In this document: piece by piece, positions 9,566 through 18,764 of the stretch
Numbering within the stretch: position 1 is the stretch's first letter
Layout of the letters: each line of letters starts with the position of its first letter
Origin: Streptomyces canus
GTDB lineage: Bacteria > Actinomycetota > Actinomycetes > Streptomycetales > Streptomycetaceae
Assembly: GCF_001514145.1 (NCBI RefSeq)
Contig: NZ_KQ948665.1
Location: forward strand, 1-64,000
Direction: 5' to 3'
Length of the DNA stretch: 64,000 nt
Notes under the pieces: generated by a model
Told to the model about the DNA's origin: nothing
Database searches by the model: none
Seen by the model: only the letters and a program-made list of their open reading frames with translations
Made by a program: the position numbers and the translations under genes

Positions 9566-9685
9566 TGACTCCTTCTGCGCGGCCGCGGATCGCGCGGCCA
9601 GGGGAGACCGGACGGTGGGTCGACCGTCCGGGCGGTACGCGGAACGAGGTGCAGGTGGCCGCGGATCAGAACACAGCGAGAGATC

Positions 9686-9703
9686 TGTGAGGTTGCTGTG
9701 AAG
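9686..9703 (-). promoter_or_regulatory. Direct repeats upstream of the second M4 protease gene
   Basis: TGTGAGG (9686-9692) and TGTGAAG (9697-9703) on the plus strand are spaced 11 bases apart, one helical turn. The same heptamers precede the paralogue at 7213. A tandem-binding response regulator is one possibility; the match to any named box is too weak to claim. Confidence 0.35.
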
Positions 9704-9798
9704 CGGCCGTGGGAAGCCTGGCACCGGAAAGCCCGTACTGTCAGGAGCGCGTCAGGAACTTGGCCGGAAATCGTTCGTTGTCCGGGAGTTCATGTTCG

Positions 9799-11577
9799 CT
9801 ATACGGACTTTCCACCCTGGTCGGACACCGAGGGCCGGTCCCCGTGCCACGACCCCCACAGCGCCGCGTAGGCCCCGTCCGCCGCCACCAGCTCCTCATG
9901 CGTACCGAGCTCGGTCAGCAGGCCGTCCTCCATCACCGCCACCCGGTCCGCGTCGTGCGCGGTGTGCAGCCGGTGCGCGATCGCGATGACCGTGCGTCCT
10001 TCGAGTACGGCGGCCAGGGCGCGCTCGGTGTGCCGGGCGGTCGTGGGATCGAGGAGCGCGGTCGCCTCGTCGAGGATCAGGGTGTGCGGGTCCGCCAACA
10101 CCACCCGGGCCAGGGCGAGGTGCTGCGCCTGCGGACCGTCCGTACGGCAGCCGTCCTCGCCGAGCGCGGTGTCGAGCCCCGCGGGCAGCTCCCGCACCCA
10201 CCCGTCGGCTCCCACGGCGGCCAGGGCGGCCCACAACTCCTCGTCCCGGGCGCCGGGTTCGGCGATGAGGAGGTTGTCGCGGACCGTACCCAGGAAGACG
10301 TGGTGCTCCTGGGTGACCAGGACCACCTGGCGGCGCAGCTGCTCCGGGTCGAGACCGACGACCGGGACCCCGCCGACGGTCACCGAGCCGGAAGTCGGCG
10401 CGTCGACACCCGCGAGCAGCCTGCTCAGAGTGGTCTTCCCGGCGCCGGACGGGCCCACGACGGCCAGGCGCTCACCGGGGCGCACGGTCAGGTCGACGCC
10501 GTGCAGGACCTCGCCGCCGCGGCCGTAGGAGTAGCGCACGGCGGTGACGTCGATGCGGTCGTCGGCGGGGGCGGGGGAGTCCTCGACGGACGTTCGCGGG
10601 GCCGCGGCGAGGCCCTCCACACGGGCGAACGAGGCGCTGCCGGACTGGAGTTGCTCGACCCGCATCAGGATCTGGTCGAGGGGGTTGGCCATCTGACGCA
10701 GATACAGGGCAGCCGCGACGACCGACCCCAGGCTCAGCATGTCCTGCGCGTGCAGCACCTCGCCGACCATGAGTACACCGGCCACGGGCAGGACGTAAGA
10801 GACGTCCACCACCGGGAAGAACACACTGCGCAGGTAGAGGGTGTAGAGGCGGGTGCGGCGGGCCGTGTCGAGGGCGTCCCGGCTCGCCCGGACGCGCCGC
10901 TCCTCGAGTCGGAGCGCCTCGACCGTGCGGGCGCCCGACGCGGTGGCCGCGAGGATCTCGGCGACGTCGGAGGTGGCGGCGCCCTCGGCCAGGTAGCCGT
11001 CCCTCGCCCGCCGCAGATACCAGCGCACGACGAACCAGATGGGCAGCAGACCGAACACGCCGACGACACCGAGCAGCGGATCGAGGAAGAACACCGCGGC
11101 CAGCAGGAACAGGAACTGCAAGGAGTTGATGAGGAGTTCGGGTCCCGCGTCGCGGAGCGTGGCGCCGACGGCCGCGACGTCCGCGGTGCCCCGGGCGGTG
11201 AGGTCACCGGTCCCGGCGCGTTCCACGACGGAGGCGGGCAGGGCCAGGGTGCGCTCCACGAACTCCTCGCGGACGCGGGCGAGGGTGCGTTCGCCGAAGC
11301 GGTGACCGACGTAGCGGGCCCAGCGGGCGAGGAGGAGCTGTGTGCTCGCGCACACGACGAGGACGAGCGAGAGCCGGTCCACCGCGGCCACACCCTCACC
11401 GGCACGCACCTCGTCGATGATCCGGCCGAGCAGCCACGGGCCGGCCAGGCCGCTGACGGCGGCGAGTGCGTTCAGGGCGAGTACGGCGGTGAAGGCGCGG
11501 GCGTCTTTGTGGATCAGCCGGACGGACGCGCGCCGGACGGTGGCCTGGTCGGCGACCGGGAGGTGACCCCTGCTCAT
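9799..11577 (-). CDS. ABC exporter half-transporter with degenerate signature motif
   Basis: This is a 592-residue fused membrane/ATPase exporter subunit. The N-terminal half has about six transmembrane helices (for example GPWLLGRIIDEV and LLINSLQFLFLLAAVFFLDPLLGVVGVFG). The ATPase half has an intact Walker A (VVGPSGAGKTTLSRLL), an intact Walker B with catalytic Glu (LILDEATALLD) and an H-loop His (AIAHRLHTAHDADRV). The signature motif, normally LSGGQ, is replaced by TDGPQAQHLALAR. Its start ATG overlaps the stop of the gene before it (ATGA), and that partner has the opposite defect: intact LSGGQ but ruined Walker motifs. The two most likely form a heterodimer with one working ATP site. The substrate is unknown; lipids, drugs and peptides are all plausible. 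Confidence 0.92.
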   Translation of the reverse strand: MSRGHLPVADQATVRRASVRLIHKDARAFTAVLALNALAAVSGLAGPWLLGRIIDEVRAGEGVAAVDRLSLVLVVCASTQLLLARWARYVGHRFGERTLARVREEFVERTLALPASVVERAGTGDLTARGTADVAAVGATLRDAGPELLINSLQFLFLLAAVFFLDPLLGVVGVFGLLPIWFVVRWYLRRARDGYLAEGAATSDVAEILAATASGARTVEALRLEERRVRASRDALDTARRTRLYTLYLRSVFFPVVDVSYVLPVAGVLMVGEVLHAQDMLSLGSVVAAALYLRQMANPLDQILMRVEQLQSGSASFARVEGLAAAPRTSVEDSPAPADDRIDVTAVRYSYGRGGEVLHGVDLTVRPGERLAVVGPSGAGKTTLSRLLAGVDAPTSGSVTVGGVPVVGLDPEQLRRQVVLVTQEHHVFLGTVRDNLLIAEPGARDEELWAALAAVGADGWVRELPAGLDTALGEDGCRTDGPQAQHLALARVVLADPHTLILDEATALLDPTTARHTERALAAVLEGRTVIAIAHRLHTAHDADRVAVMEDGLLTELGTHEELVAADGAYAALWGSWHGDRPSVSDQGGKSV

Positions 11578-13265
11578 TTCATGACCTCCGCGTCTCGGGC
11601 GACCAGGGCGCGGTATCCCGGTTCCTCGGTGAGGAGTTGCTGGTGCGTGCCGGTCGCCGCGAGTTTGCCGTCGACCAAGTAGAGGACCGTGTCGGCGTGG
11701 TCGAGGACGAGGGGGGAGGTGGTGGTGACGGCTGTGGTGCGGCCTTCCCTGGTCTCGCGCAGGCGCTTGGCCACGAGGGCTTCTGTGTGGGCGTCCAGGG
11801 CGGAGGTGGGTTCTATGGCCAGGAGGATTTCCGGGTCGGCGAGGAGGGCCCTCACCAGCCGGATGCGTTGGCGTTGGCCGCCGGAGAGATTGCGGGCCTG
11901 GGCGTCCATCGGTGAGTCGAGGCCGTCGGGGAGGGCTTGCACGATGTCGTCCGCCACGGCTGCGTGCAGGGCGGCCGTGGGGTCGGAGTCCGCACCCGTG
12001 ATCACCTCGCGCAGTGTGCCCGCGAACAGGTCCGCCTCGTGGTCCGCCAGCAGGATGTGCTCTCTGATCCGGTGCAGCCGGATCTCGTCCAGGGGGACTC
12101 CGGCCCAGGTCGCCTGCGAGGGGGTGTACCGGGCCAGGCGGTCCAGGACCGTCGCCGTGTCCGAAGGGCGCGCGCAGGCCAGTGCCGTCAGGCGGCCCGG
12201 GCGGATGCTCACCCCCGACTCCGGGTCGTGCAGAACCGAGGGCTCTGCGGGAGCGTCTCGCGTCCCCCGGTCCTCCAGGGGCTCCAGGCGCAGGAACCGT
12301 ACGACCCTCCTCGCCGCCACCACGCCCCGGCTGAGCTGGTAGCCGCACTCCACCCAGAAGGCCACCGGGCCCACCAGGACCGCGACATAGCCGTACACCG
12401 CGACCAACTCGCCCACGGTGATCTCCCCTTGGGCCGCCAGGCGGGCCGCGAGCCAGGTCACCACGGCGAGGAACAGGGTGGGCAGGCCCACACCGAGGGC
12501 CTGGACCCAGCTGGTGACCGCGCCGACCCGGTAGCCCTGCGCTTGCAGGTGCCGGCTGTCGCGCTGGAAGGCGTCGGCCACCAGGCCCTTGCCGCCGAGG
12601 CCGTTGAGGACGCGCAGGCCGCCCGCGAGGTCGGCGATGCGGGAGGTGAGGACGCCCTGGCGGTCGCGGTACTCCGTCTCGGCGCCCTGGAGGCGGGACA
12701 GGAACGGGCCCACGAGGAGGACGATCGCCGGAATGCCGAGGAGGACCACGGTCGCGAGCACCGGGGAGACCGCGACCAGCAGGGCGGCCACCGTCAGATA
12801 GGCGACACACGCGCCGACGCCCGGGCCGACGACGGTCAGGGACTGGGCGATCGTCTGCACGTCGCCCACACCGATCGTGACGACCTCCCCGGCCCCGGTC
12901 CGGCGCGAGAGGGCGGCGCCGAGGCGGACCGCCTGCCCGACGACCACCTTGACCGTGCGGAAGTTGGCGTCCATCCGTACCCGGGTCATCGTGCGGTGCC
13001 GCATGATGCTCAGCCAGGCGTTGAAGGAGCCGACCGCGAACAGGGCGAAGCACCAGCCGGCGAGCGCCGCCCAGTCGCCCGGTTCCAGGCCCTCGTCGAT
13101 CGCCTTCGCCATCAGATACGGCGTCGCCGCCAGCAGCACCATCCAGGAGCTGCCCAGCAGCGCCCCGGCGACCGACCGCCCGGGCTGGCAGCGGACCAGC
13201 CACCACAGATACCGCCAGCCGCCCCGGACGTCGGGCGTGCCGGGGTCCTCGTACGCGTCGATCAC
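11574..13265 (-). CDS. ABC exporter half-transporter with degenerate Walker A and B
   Basis: This 563-residue exporter subunit is the partner of the next gene. The transmembrane domain occupies about the first 310 residues. The ATPase domain has kept the signature LSGGQRQRIRL, but Walker A reads LTALACARPSDTATVLDR with no GKS/T, Walker B reads ILLAIEPTSALD with the magnesium Asp replaced, and the switch His is missing (TTTSPLV). It cannot form its own catalytic site, so it must act with an intact partner. GTG at 13265 has AGGGGGACAG just upstream, and 16 bases separate it from the preceding gene. The 4-base overlap with the downstream gene argues for equal synthesis of both subunits. Confidence 0.92.
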   Translation of the reverse strand: MIDAYEDPGTPDVRGGWRYLWWLVRCQPGRSVAGALLGSSWMVLLAATPYLMAKAIDEGLEPGDWAALAGWCFALFAVGSFNAWLSIMRHRTMTRVRMDANFRTVKVVVGQAVRLGAALSRRTGAGEVVTIGVGDVQTIAQSLTVVGPGVGACVAYLTVAALLVAVSPVLATVVLLGIPAIVLLVGPFLSRLQGAETEYRDRQGVLTSRIADLAGGLRVLNGLGGKGLVADAFQRDSRHLQAQGYRVGAVTSWVQALGVGLPTLFLAVVTWLAARLAAQGEITVGELVAVYGYVAVLVGPVAFWVECGYQLSRGVVAARRVVRFLRLEPLEDRGTRDAPAEPSVLHDPESGVSIRPGRLTALACARPSDTATVLDRLARYTPSQATWAGVPLDEIRLHRIREHILLADHEADLFAGTLREVITGADSDPTAALHAAVADDIVQALPDGLDSPMDAQARNLSGGQRQRIRLVRALLADPEILLAIEPTSALDAHTEALVAKRLRETREGRTTAVTTTSPLVLDHADTVLYLVDGKLAATGTHQQLLTEEPGYRALVARDAEVMK

Positions 13266-13281
13266 CTGTCCCCCTGTCGAT

Positions 13282-15141
13282 TCACGCCAGGCTGTCCCGC
13301 CAGGCCCGGTGCAGATCCGCGAACCGGCCCGTGCCCGCGACGAGTTCGGCCGGTGTGCCGTCCTCGACGATCCTGCCGTGCTCCATGACCAGCACCCGGT
13401 CGGCGATCGCCACGGTCGACAGCCGGTGCGCGATCACCACGGCCGTACGGCCCTTCAGGACCGTCGCCATCGCGCGCTGTACGGCGCGCTCGCCCGGGAT
13501 GTCGAGCGAGCTGGTCGCCTCGTCCAGGATCAGGACGGCCGGATCGGCGAGCAACGCCCGCGCGAACGCCACCAGTTGGCGCTGCCCCGCCGAGATGCGG
13601 CCGCCGCGCTTGCGTACGTCCGTGTCATAGCCGTCGGGCAGGGCGCTGATGAAGTCGTGCGCGCCGATCGCCTTCGCCGCCTGCTCGATGTCCTCGCGGG
13701 TGGCGTCCGGCCGGCCGATCGCGATGTTCTCGGCGACCGTGCCGGAGAACAGGAACGCCTCCTGCGTCACCATGACCACTCCGCGCCGCAGTTCGGGCAC
13801 GGCGAGGTCGCGAAGGTCCACGCCGTCCAGGAGGACGCGGCCGTCCGAGGGGTCGTAGAAACGGGCGAGGAGTTTGGCGAGCGTCGACTTTCCGGCGCCG
13901 GTCGAGCCGACCACCGCGACCGTCTGCCCTGCGGGCAGGGTCAGATCGAAGCGGGGGAGCACCTCGCCGCCGGTGCGGTAGGCGAAGCGGACGCCGTCGA
14001 AGACGACCTCGCGGCCGGGGTGCTGCGACTCGAGGGCCGGGAGCTGCCTGGGTGTCACCGGCTCGGGCACGGTCGGGGTCTGGGCGAGCAGGCCCGCGAT
14101 CTTCTCCAGGGAGGCCGCCGCCGACTGATAGGAGTTCAGGAACATCCCGAGCCGGTCGATCGGGTCGTACAGCCGCCGCAGATACAGCACCGCCGCCGCC
14201 AGTACACCTAGCTCCAACGAGTCCTGCGCCACCCGGTAGGCGCCCCACAGTACGATTCCCGCGACGGCGGTGTTGGCGACCAGCCGGGAAGTGACGACAT
14301 AGCGGGCCATCTCCAGCAGCGCGTCGCCGTTGACCCGCTCGTGCCGCTTGTTCAGCACCGCGAAGTCGGCGTCGTTGGCCGCCTCGCGGCGGAACGCGCG
14401 CACCGGCCGGATGCCGTTCATCGTCTCCACGAACTTGACGATCACGGCGGCGATCGCGGTCGACCGCTTCCGGTACACCCGGCCCGCGCGCCGCCGGTAA
14501 CCCCGCACGAGCAGGTACAGCGGCACGAAGGACGCCACCGCGACCGCGCCGAGGGCGAGATCCAGCCAGAGCAGCAGGGCGGAGATGTAGAGGAAGGACA
14601 GGATGACGGTGACGAGTTCCTGCAGGCCCTCATTGAGCAGTTCGCGCAGCGACTCCACGTCCGTCGTCGAACGGGAGATGAGCCGGCCCGAGGTGTACCG
14701 CTCGTGGAAGTCGATGCTCAGCGCCTGCGCGTGCCGGAAGATCCGGCCGCGCAGGTCGAGCAGCACGTCCTGGTTGACGCGGGCGGAGACCAGGATGAAC
14801 GCGTACTGCAGCCCGCCGGAGGCCAGCGCGGACAGCAGATAGCCGGCGCCGACCGCGATCAGCGGGCCGTTGTCGTGGTCCCGGAACGCCGGAACCGCGC
14901 GGTCGATGGCGTACGCGACCAGCAGCGGGCCCGCCTGTACGGCCGCCTGCTGGAGCAGCAGCAGGAACGTGGTGAGGGTGACCCGCGCTTTCATCGGCGC
15001 GAGCAGGGAGCGCAGCAGGAGGGAGGTGGCGCGCGGGGGAGTGGGCAGCCGGTCGCGGTCGAAGGCGTCCACCGCGTCCTCGTGACGGGGGAGTTCCGGT
15101 TCGTCGTCCGCCGTGGGGGCCTTGGTGGTGGGGGCCGTCAT
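13282..15141 (-). CDS. ABC exporter half-transporter, catalytically complete
   Basis: This is a 619-residue fused exporter subunit. It has a long charged N-terminal tail of about 45 residues, six predicted transmembrane helices, and an ATPase domain with Walker A VVGSTGAGKSTLAKLL, signature ISAGQRQLVAFARALL, Walker B VLILDEATSSLD and H-loop VIAHRLSTV. All catalytic residues are present. Its ATG overlaps the stop of the upstream gene (ATGA), and it is followed by the second exporter pair after 16 bases, so four half-transporters read as one operon. Its partner at 15138-16934 has Asp in place of the catalytic Glu, which fits an asymmetric heterodimer. The substrate is not deducible. Confidence 0.92.
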   Translation of the reverse strand: MTAPTTKAPTADDEPELPRHEDAVDAFDRDRLPTPPRATSLLLRSLLAPMKARVTLTTFLLLLQQAAVQAGPLLVAYAIDRAVPAFRDHDNGPLIAVGAGYLLSALASGGLQYAFILVSARVNQDVLLDLRGRIFRHAQALSIDFHERYTSGRLISRSTTDVESLRELLNEGLQELVTVILSFLYISALLLWLDLALGAVAVASFVPLYLLVRGYRRRAGRVYRKRSTAIAAVIVKFVETMNGIRPVRAFRREAANDADFAVLNKRHERVNGDALLEMARYVVTSRLVANTAVAGIVLWGAYRVAQDSLELGVLAAAVLYLRRLYDPIDRLGMFLNSYQSAAASLEKIAGLLAQTPTVPEPVTPRQLPALESQHPGREVVFDGVRFAYRTGGEVLPRFDLTLPAGQTVAVVGSTGAGKSTLAKLLARFYDPSDGRVLLDGVDLRDLAVPELRRGVVMVTQEAFLFSGTVAENIAIGRPDATREDIEQAAKAIGAHDFISALPDGYDTDVRKRGGRISAGQRQLVAFARALLADPAVLILDEATSSLDIPGERAVQRAMATVLKGRTAVVIAHRLSTVAIADRVLVMEHGRIVEDGTPAELVAGTGRFADLHRAWRDSLA

Positions 15142-16934
15142 CGGTTGTCCTCCGCTTCCCCGGTGCCGGACATGAGGTGGGCGTACTCGGCGTTCGTGCG
15201 CAGGAGTTCGTGGTGGGTGCCCACGGCGGTGATACGGCCGTCGGACAGCAGCGCGACGCGGTCGGCGAGCAGCACGGTCGAGGGGCGGTGCGCCACGATG
15301 AGCGCCGTGGTGTCCGCGAGGACGTCGCGCAGCGCGGCCTCCACGGCGGCCTCGGTGTGCACGTCCAGCGCGGACAGGGGATCGTCGAGGACGAGGAACC
15401 TGGGCTTGCCGACCACGGCCCGGGCGAGGGCGAGGCGTTGGCGCTGGCCACCGGAGAGGCTGAGGCCCTGTTCGCCGACCTGGGTGTCGGTGCCGTGGGG
15501 GAGGGCGTGTACGAAGTCCGCCTGCGCGACGGCGAGGGCGCGGTCCAGTTCCTGTTCGTCCATGCCCAGCAGGACGTTGTCCTTGACGCTGGCCGAGAAG
15601 AGGGTGGGTTCCTCGAAGGCGACGGCGACTTTTGAGCGCAGCTCTTCTCTGGACATGGCGGTGATGTCCTCGCCGTCCAGGGTGATGTGGCCGGATGTCA
15701 CCTCGTGCAGGCGGGGGACGAGGGCGGTGAGGGTCGTCTTGCCGCTGCCCGTCGTGCCGACCAGGGCCATGGACTCGCCGGGGCGGATGTGGAGGTCGAT
15801 ACGGTCGAGGATGGGGGGTGAGCTCGCCGGTGCGTCGGGATAGCGGAACGAGACCGCGGAGAAAAGCATGCCGTCGTCGGCTGCGGGCCGGTGGGGGCTC
15901 GTCGCGCCGTTCCCCGCGCCCCTGCGGGGCGCGTCTTCCTGCTCCGGTGATTCATTGATCACTTCGAAGTAGCGCTCCGTCGCTGTCGCCGCCTCCTGGG
16001 TCATCGCCAGCAGGAAGCCGATCGACTCCACCGGCCACCTGAGCGCAAGTGCCGTCGACAGGAAGGCCACCAACGTGCCCGCCGACAAGTCCCCGTCGGC
16101 CACCTGTACACAGCCCAGAACCAGCGCGGCCCCGATGGCCACCTCGGGGAGGGTGGTGATGACGCCCCAGATCGTGGCCAGCAGCCCCGCCTTGCGCAGC
16201 TCGGTTCCCCGCAGCTTCCCGGACAATTCACGGAAGGCCCGTGCCTGGGAACGGTGGCGGCCGAAGCCCTTGATGATCCGGATGCCGAGCACGCTCTCCT
16301 CGACGACCGTCGTGAGGTCGCCGACCTGGTCCTGGGCGAGCCGCGCCACATGGTGGTACCGCTTCTCGAAGACCATGCACGTGATCACCACGGGGATGGC
16401 CGGACCCAGGATCACCAGCCCGAGCGTCCAGTCCTGGAGCAGCATGATGATCACGCCAACGGTGATCGTCACGCTGTTGACCAGCAGGAACGTCAGCGGA
16501 AAGGCGAGGAACATACGCAGGAGCATGAGGTCCGTGGTGGCCCGGGACAGCAGCTGGCCGGACGCCCAGCGGTCGTGGAAGGCCACCGGGAGGCGCTGGA
16601 GGTGCCGGTACAGGCCCGCCCGCATCTCCGCCTCGACGTGCGAGAGCGGTCTCGCCACCAGCCATCGCCGCAGGCCGAACAGCAGTGCCTCCGCGAACCC
16701 GAGCAGCAGCAGGTACAGCGCGCCGAGCCATACGCCCGCGGTGTCCCCGTCGGCGACCGGGCCGTCCACCATCCACTTCAGGACGAGGGGGATCACCAGC
16801 CCCGTACAGGAGGCGAGGACCGCCACGAACGCGGCGGTGACCAGCCGCGCGCGGGCCGGCCGGACATACGGCCACAGACGCAGCAGGGTCCTTGCCGCCG
16901 ATCGGTCCTTGGTGGTTGCACGTGTCGTGGACAT
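15138..16934 (-). CDS. ABC exporter half-transporter with Asp for catalytic Glu
   Basis: This 598-residue exporter subunit is the first gene of the four-gene exporter operon. The N-terminal region has about six hydrophobic helices (LVTAAFVAVLASCTGLVIPLVLKW is the first). The ATPase domain has Walker A LVGTTGSGKTTLTALV, signature LSLSGGQRQRLALAR, an H-loop His in IVAHRPSTV, and Walker B FLVLDDPLSALD, in which the usual catalytic Glu is Asp. That change is common in one half of heterodimeric exporters and usually makes the site slow or non-hydrolytic. An alanine/proline-rich insertion near residue 340 precedes the ATPase domain. The ATG at 16934 faces the divergent DrrAB-like operon across 183 bases. 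Confidence 0.91.
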   Translation of the reverse strand: MSTTRATTKDRSAARTLLRLWPYVRPARARLVTAAFVAVLASCTGLVIPLVLKWMVDGPVADGDTAGVWLGALYLLLLGFAEALLFGLRRWLVARPLSHVEAEMRAGLYRHLQRLPVAFHDRWASGQLLSRATTDLMLLRMFLAFPLTFLLVNSVTITVGVIIMLLQDWTLGLVILGPAIPVVITCMVFEKRYHHVARLAQDQVGDLTTVVEESVLGIRIIKGFGRHRSQARAFRELSGKLRGTELRKAGLLATIWGVITTLPEVAIGAALVLGCVQVADGDLSAGTLVAFLSTALALRWPVESIGFLLAMTQEAATATERYFEVINESPEQEDAPRRGAGNGATSPHRPAADDGMLFSAVSFRYPDAPASSPPILDRIDLHIRPGESMALVGTTGSGKTTLTALVPRLHEVTSGHITLDGEDITAMSREELRSKVAVAFEEPTLFSASVKDNVLLGMDEQELDRALAVAQADFVHALPHGTDTQVGEQGLSLSGGQRQRLALARAVVGKPRFLVLDDPLSALDVHTEAAVEAALRDVLADTTALIVAHRPSTVLLADRVALLSDGRITAVGTHHELLRTNAEYAHLMSGTGEAEDNR

Positions 16935-17117
16935 CAGCTGCGAGCCTACGGACCGGCACTGACAACGCCCACCGAGTTTTGGCCGGACCTCAATCGGCCG
17001 CTGGACCTACGACCTGCATGTTCGAGGGGTCGTACGGCCGCATCCACCGATCGGTTGATGCCGGGTCGAGCGCGACGGGCGATGTGGCGACGGGGTCCGT
17101 CCCGGGACGCTGATGCC

Positions 17118-18023
17118 ATGTCCGTCATCGAAGTCAGCGAACTGCGCAAGTCCTACGGCGGCCGGGCCGTCGTCGACGGTGTCTCCTTCGCCGTCGAGGA
17201 GGGCGAGATTTTTGGAATTCTTGGCCCGAACGGCGCCGGGAAGACCACCACCGTCGAGTGCGTCGAGGGTCTGAGGATTCCCGACGCGGGCCGCGTGCGG
17301 GTGACCGGTCTCGACCCCGTCGCCGACCATGCGCGCGTGGCCCGCGTTCTCGGCGCCCAGCTCCAGGAGAGCGAACTCCAGGCCAAGCTCACCGTCCGCG
17401 AGGCCCTGGAGCTGTACACCGCGTTCCACGACAAGCCCCTCGACTGGCGCCCGCTCGCCGAGCGCCTGGGGCTCACCCAGAAGCTCACGACCCGGTTCGG
17501 CAAGCTCTCCGGTGGCCAGAAGCAGCGCCTGTTCATCGCGCTCGCGCTCGTCGGCAACCCCCGGGTCGTCGTTCTGGACGAGCTGACCACCGGCCTCGAT
17601 CCGCGGGCCCGCCGCGACACCTGGGAGCTCATCGAGGACATCCGCGCGAACGGCGTCACCGTCCTGCTCGTCACGCACTTCATGGAGGAGGCGCAGCGGC
17701 TCTGCGACCGGATCGCCGTGATCGACAAGGGCCGGATCGCCGCCCTGGACACCCCGGCGGGCCTCATCCACCGCTCGGCGGGCGCCACCGTCATCAGCTT
17801 CACCCCGTCCGCCCCGCTCGACGCACACGACCTGAACACGCTGCCCGGCCTCGCCTCGATCGAGGACCGGGACGGCCGCCTCACCCTGTCCGGCACCGAC
17901 GAGACCGTGAACGCCGTGATCACCCTGCTCGCCCGCCGGCACGTCACCGCCCACCAGCTCCGTGTCGTCGACGCCACCCTCGACGACGCCTTCCTCGACC
18001 TGACCCAGGAGGCCACGGCATGA
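17118..18023 (+). CDS. ABC transporter ATP-binding protein, DrrA/antibiotic-export type
   Basis: This cytoplasmic ATPase of 301 residues powers the membrane protein encoded next. It carries Walker A (GILGPNGAGKTTTVEC), Q-loop (LGAQLQESELQ), signature (LSGGQKQRLFIAL), Walker B (VVVLDELTTGLDP) and H-loop (LLVTHFMEEAQRLCDR). The C-terminal 80 residues form the small domain common to DrrA-like proteins. In Walker B the segment is LDELTTGLD rather than LDEPTTGLD, a conservative change. The ATG at 17118 has only a weak ribosome site. The gene overlaps the permease by 4 bases, and a two-component system follows 10 bases after that, so all four probably form one operon responding to an exported or toxic compound. 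Confidence 0.93.
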   Translation: MSVIEVSELRKSYGGRAVVDGVSFAVEEGEIFGILGPNGAGKTTTVECVEGLRIPDAGRVRVTGLDPVADHARVARVLGAQLQESELQAKLTVREALELYTAFHDKPLDWRPLAERLGLTQKLTTRFGKLSGGQKQRLFIALALVGNPRVVVLDELTTGLDPRARRDTWELIEDIRANGVTVLLVTHFMEEAQRLCDRIAVIDKGRIAALDTPAGLIHRSAGATVISFTPSAPLDAHDLNTLPGLASIEDRDGRLTLSGTDETVNAVITLLARRHVTAHQLRVVDATLDDAFLDLTQEATA

Positions 18024-18754
18024 ACACCGCCGTACTGCGGACCGAGGTCCGACTCTTCCGCCGCGAACCGGGCGCCCTCTTCTGGATCCTGCTGTTCCCG
18101 ACCCTGCTCCTGGTGATCCTCGGCTCGATCCCGTCCTTCCGGAACCACGAGGCCGACCTCGGCGGCCTCAGGACCATCGACGTCTACGTCCCGGTGGCCG
18201 TGCTCCTCGGTCTGATCGTCGGCGGCCTGCAGTCCATGCCACAGACCCTCACCGGCTACCGCGAGCGCGGCATCCTGCGCCGCATGTCCACCACCCCGGT
18301 CCGCCCGACCGCCCTGCTCACCGCGCAGATGACCGTCTACGGCGGCGCCGCCCTGGCATCCGCGCTGCTCGCCCTCCTCGTCGGGCGGTTCGCCTTCGCC
18401 GTACGACTGCCCGAGCAGCCGGCCGGATACCTGCTGGCCCTGGTGCCGGCCGTGCTGGTCGCCCTCGCGCTGGGCGCGGTGATCTCCGCGCTGTCCCGGA
18501 CGACGAAGATCGCCGGTGCCATCGGGTCCGCCGTGTTCTTCCCGTCGATGTTCTGCGCGGGCGTGTGGGCGCCGGTGCAGACCATGCCGGACGTCCTCGC
18601 CCGGATCGTCGGGTACACCCCGTTCGGCGCGGCCGCCGAGGCCCTGAACCGGGCCGCGGCCGGCGACTGGCCGGGCTGGACCCACCTGGGCGTGCTCGTC
18701 GTGTGGACGGTGCTGCTCACGGCCGCCGCGTCGCGCTGGTTCCGCTGGGAGTGA
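18020..18754 (+). CDS. ABC-2 type transporter permease, DrrB-like
   Basis: This integral membrane protein of 244 residues pairs with the ATPase encoded just before it. Hydrophobic stretches suggest six transmembrane helices: one near residues 18-35, then around 55-75, 100-125, 138-160, 165-185 and 220-240. The pattern (RREPGALFWILLFPTLLLVILG near the start, then GYRERGILRRMSTTPV) matches ABC-2 permeases. Start ATG overlaps the upstream stop as ATGA. No periplasmic domain is evident. The exported substrate is not deducible. Confidence 0.92.
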   Translation: MNTAVLRTEVRLFRREPGALFWILLFPTLLLVILGSIPSFRNHEADLGGLRTIDVYVPVAVLLGLIVGGLQSMPQTLTGYRERGILRRMSTTPVRPTALLTAQMTVYGGAALASALLALLVGRFAFAVRLPEQPAGYLLALVPAVLVALALGAVISALSRTTKIAGAIGSAVFFPSMFCAGVWAPVQTMPDVLARIVGYTPFGAAAEALNRAAAGDWPGWTHLGVLVVWTVLLTAAASRWFRWE

Positions 18755-18764
18755 GGGACGGGCC

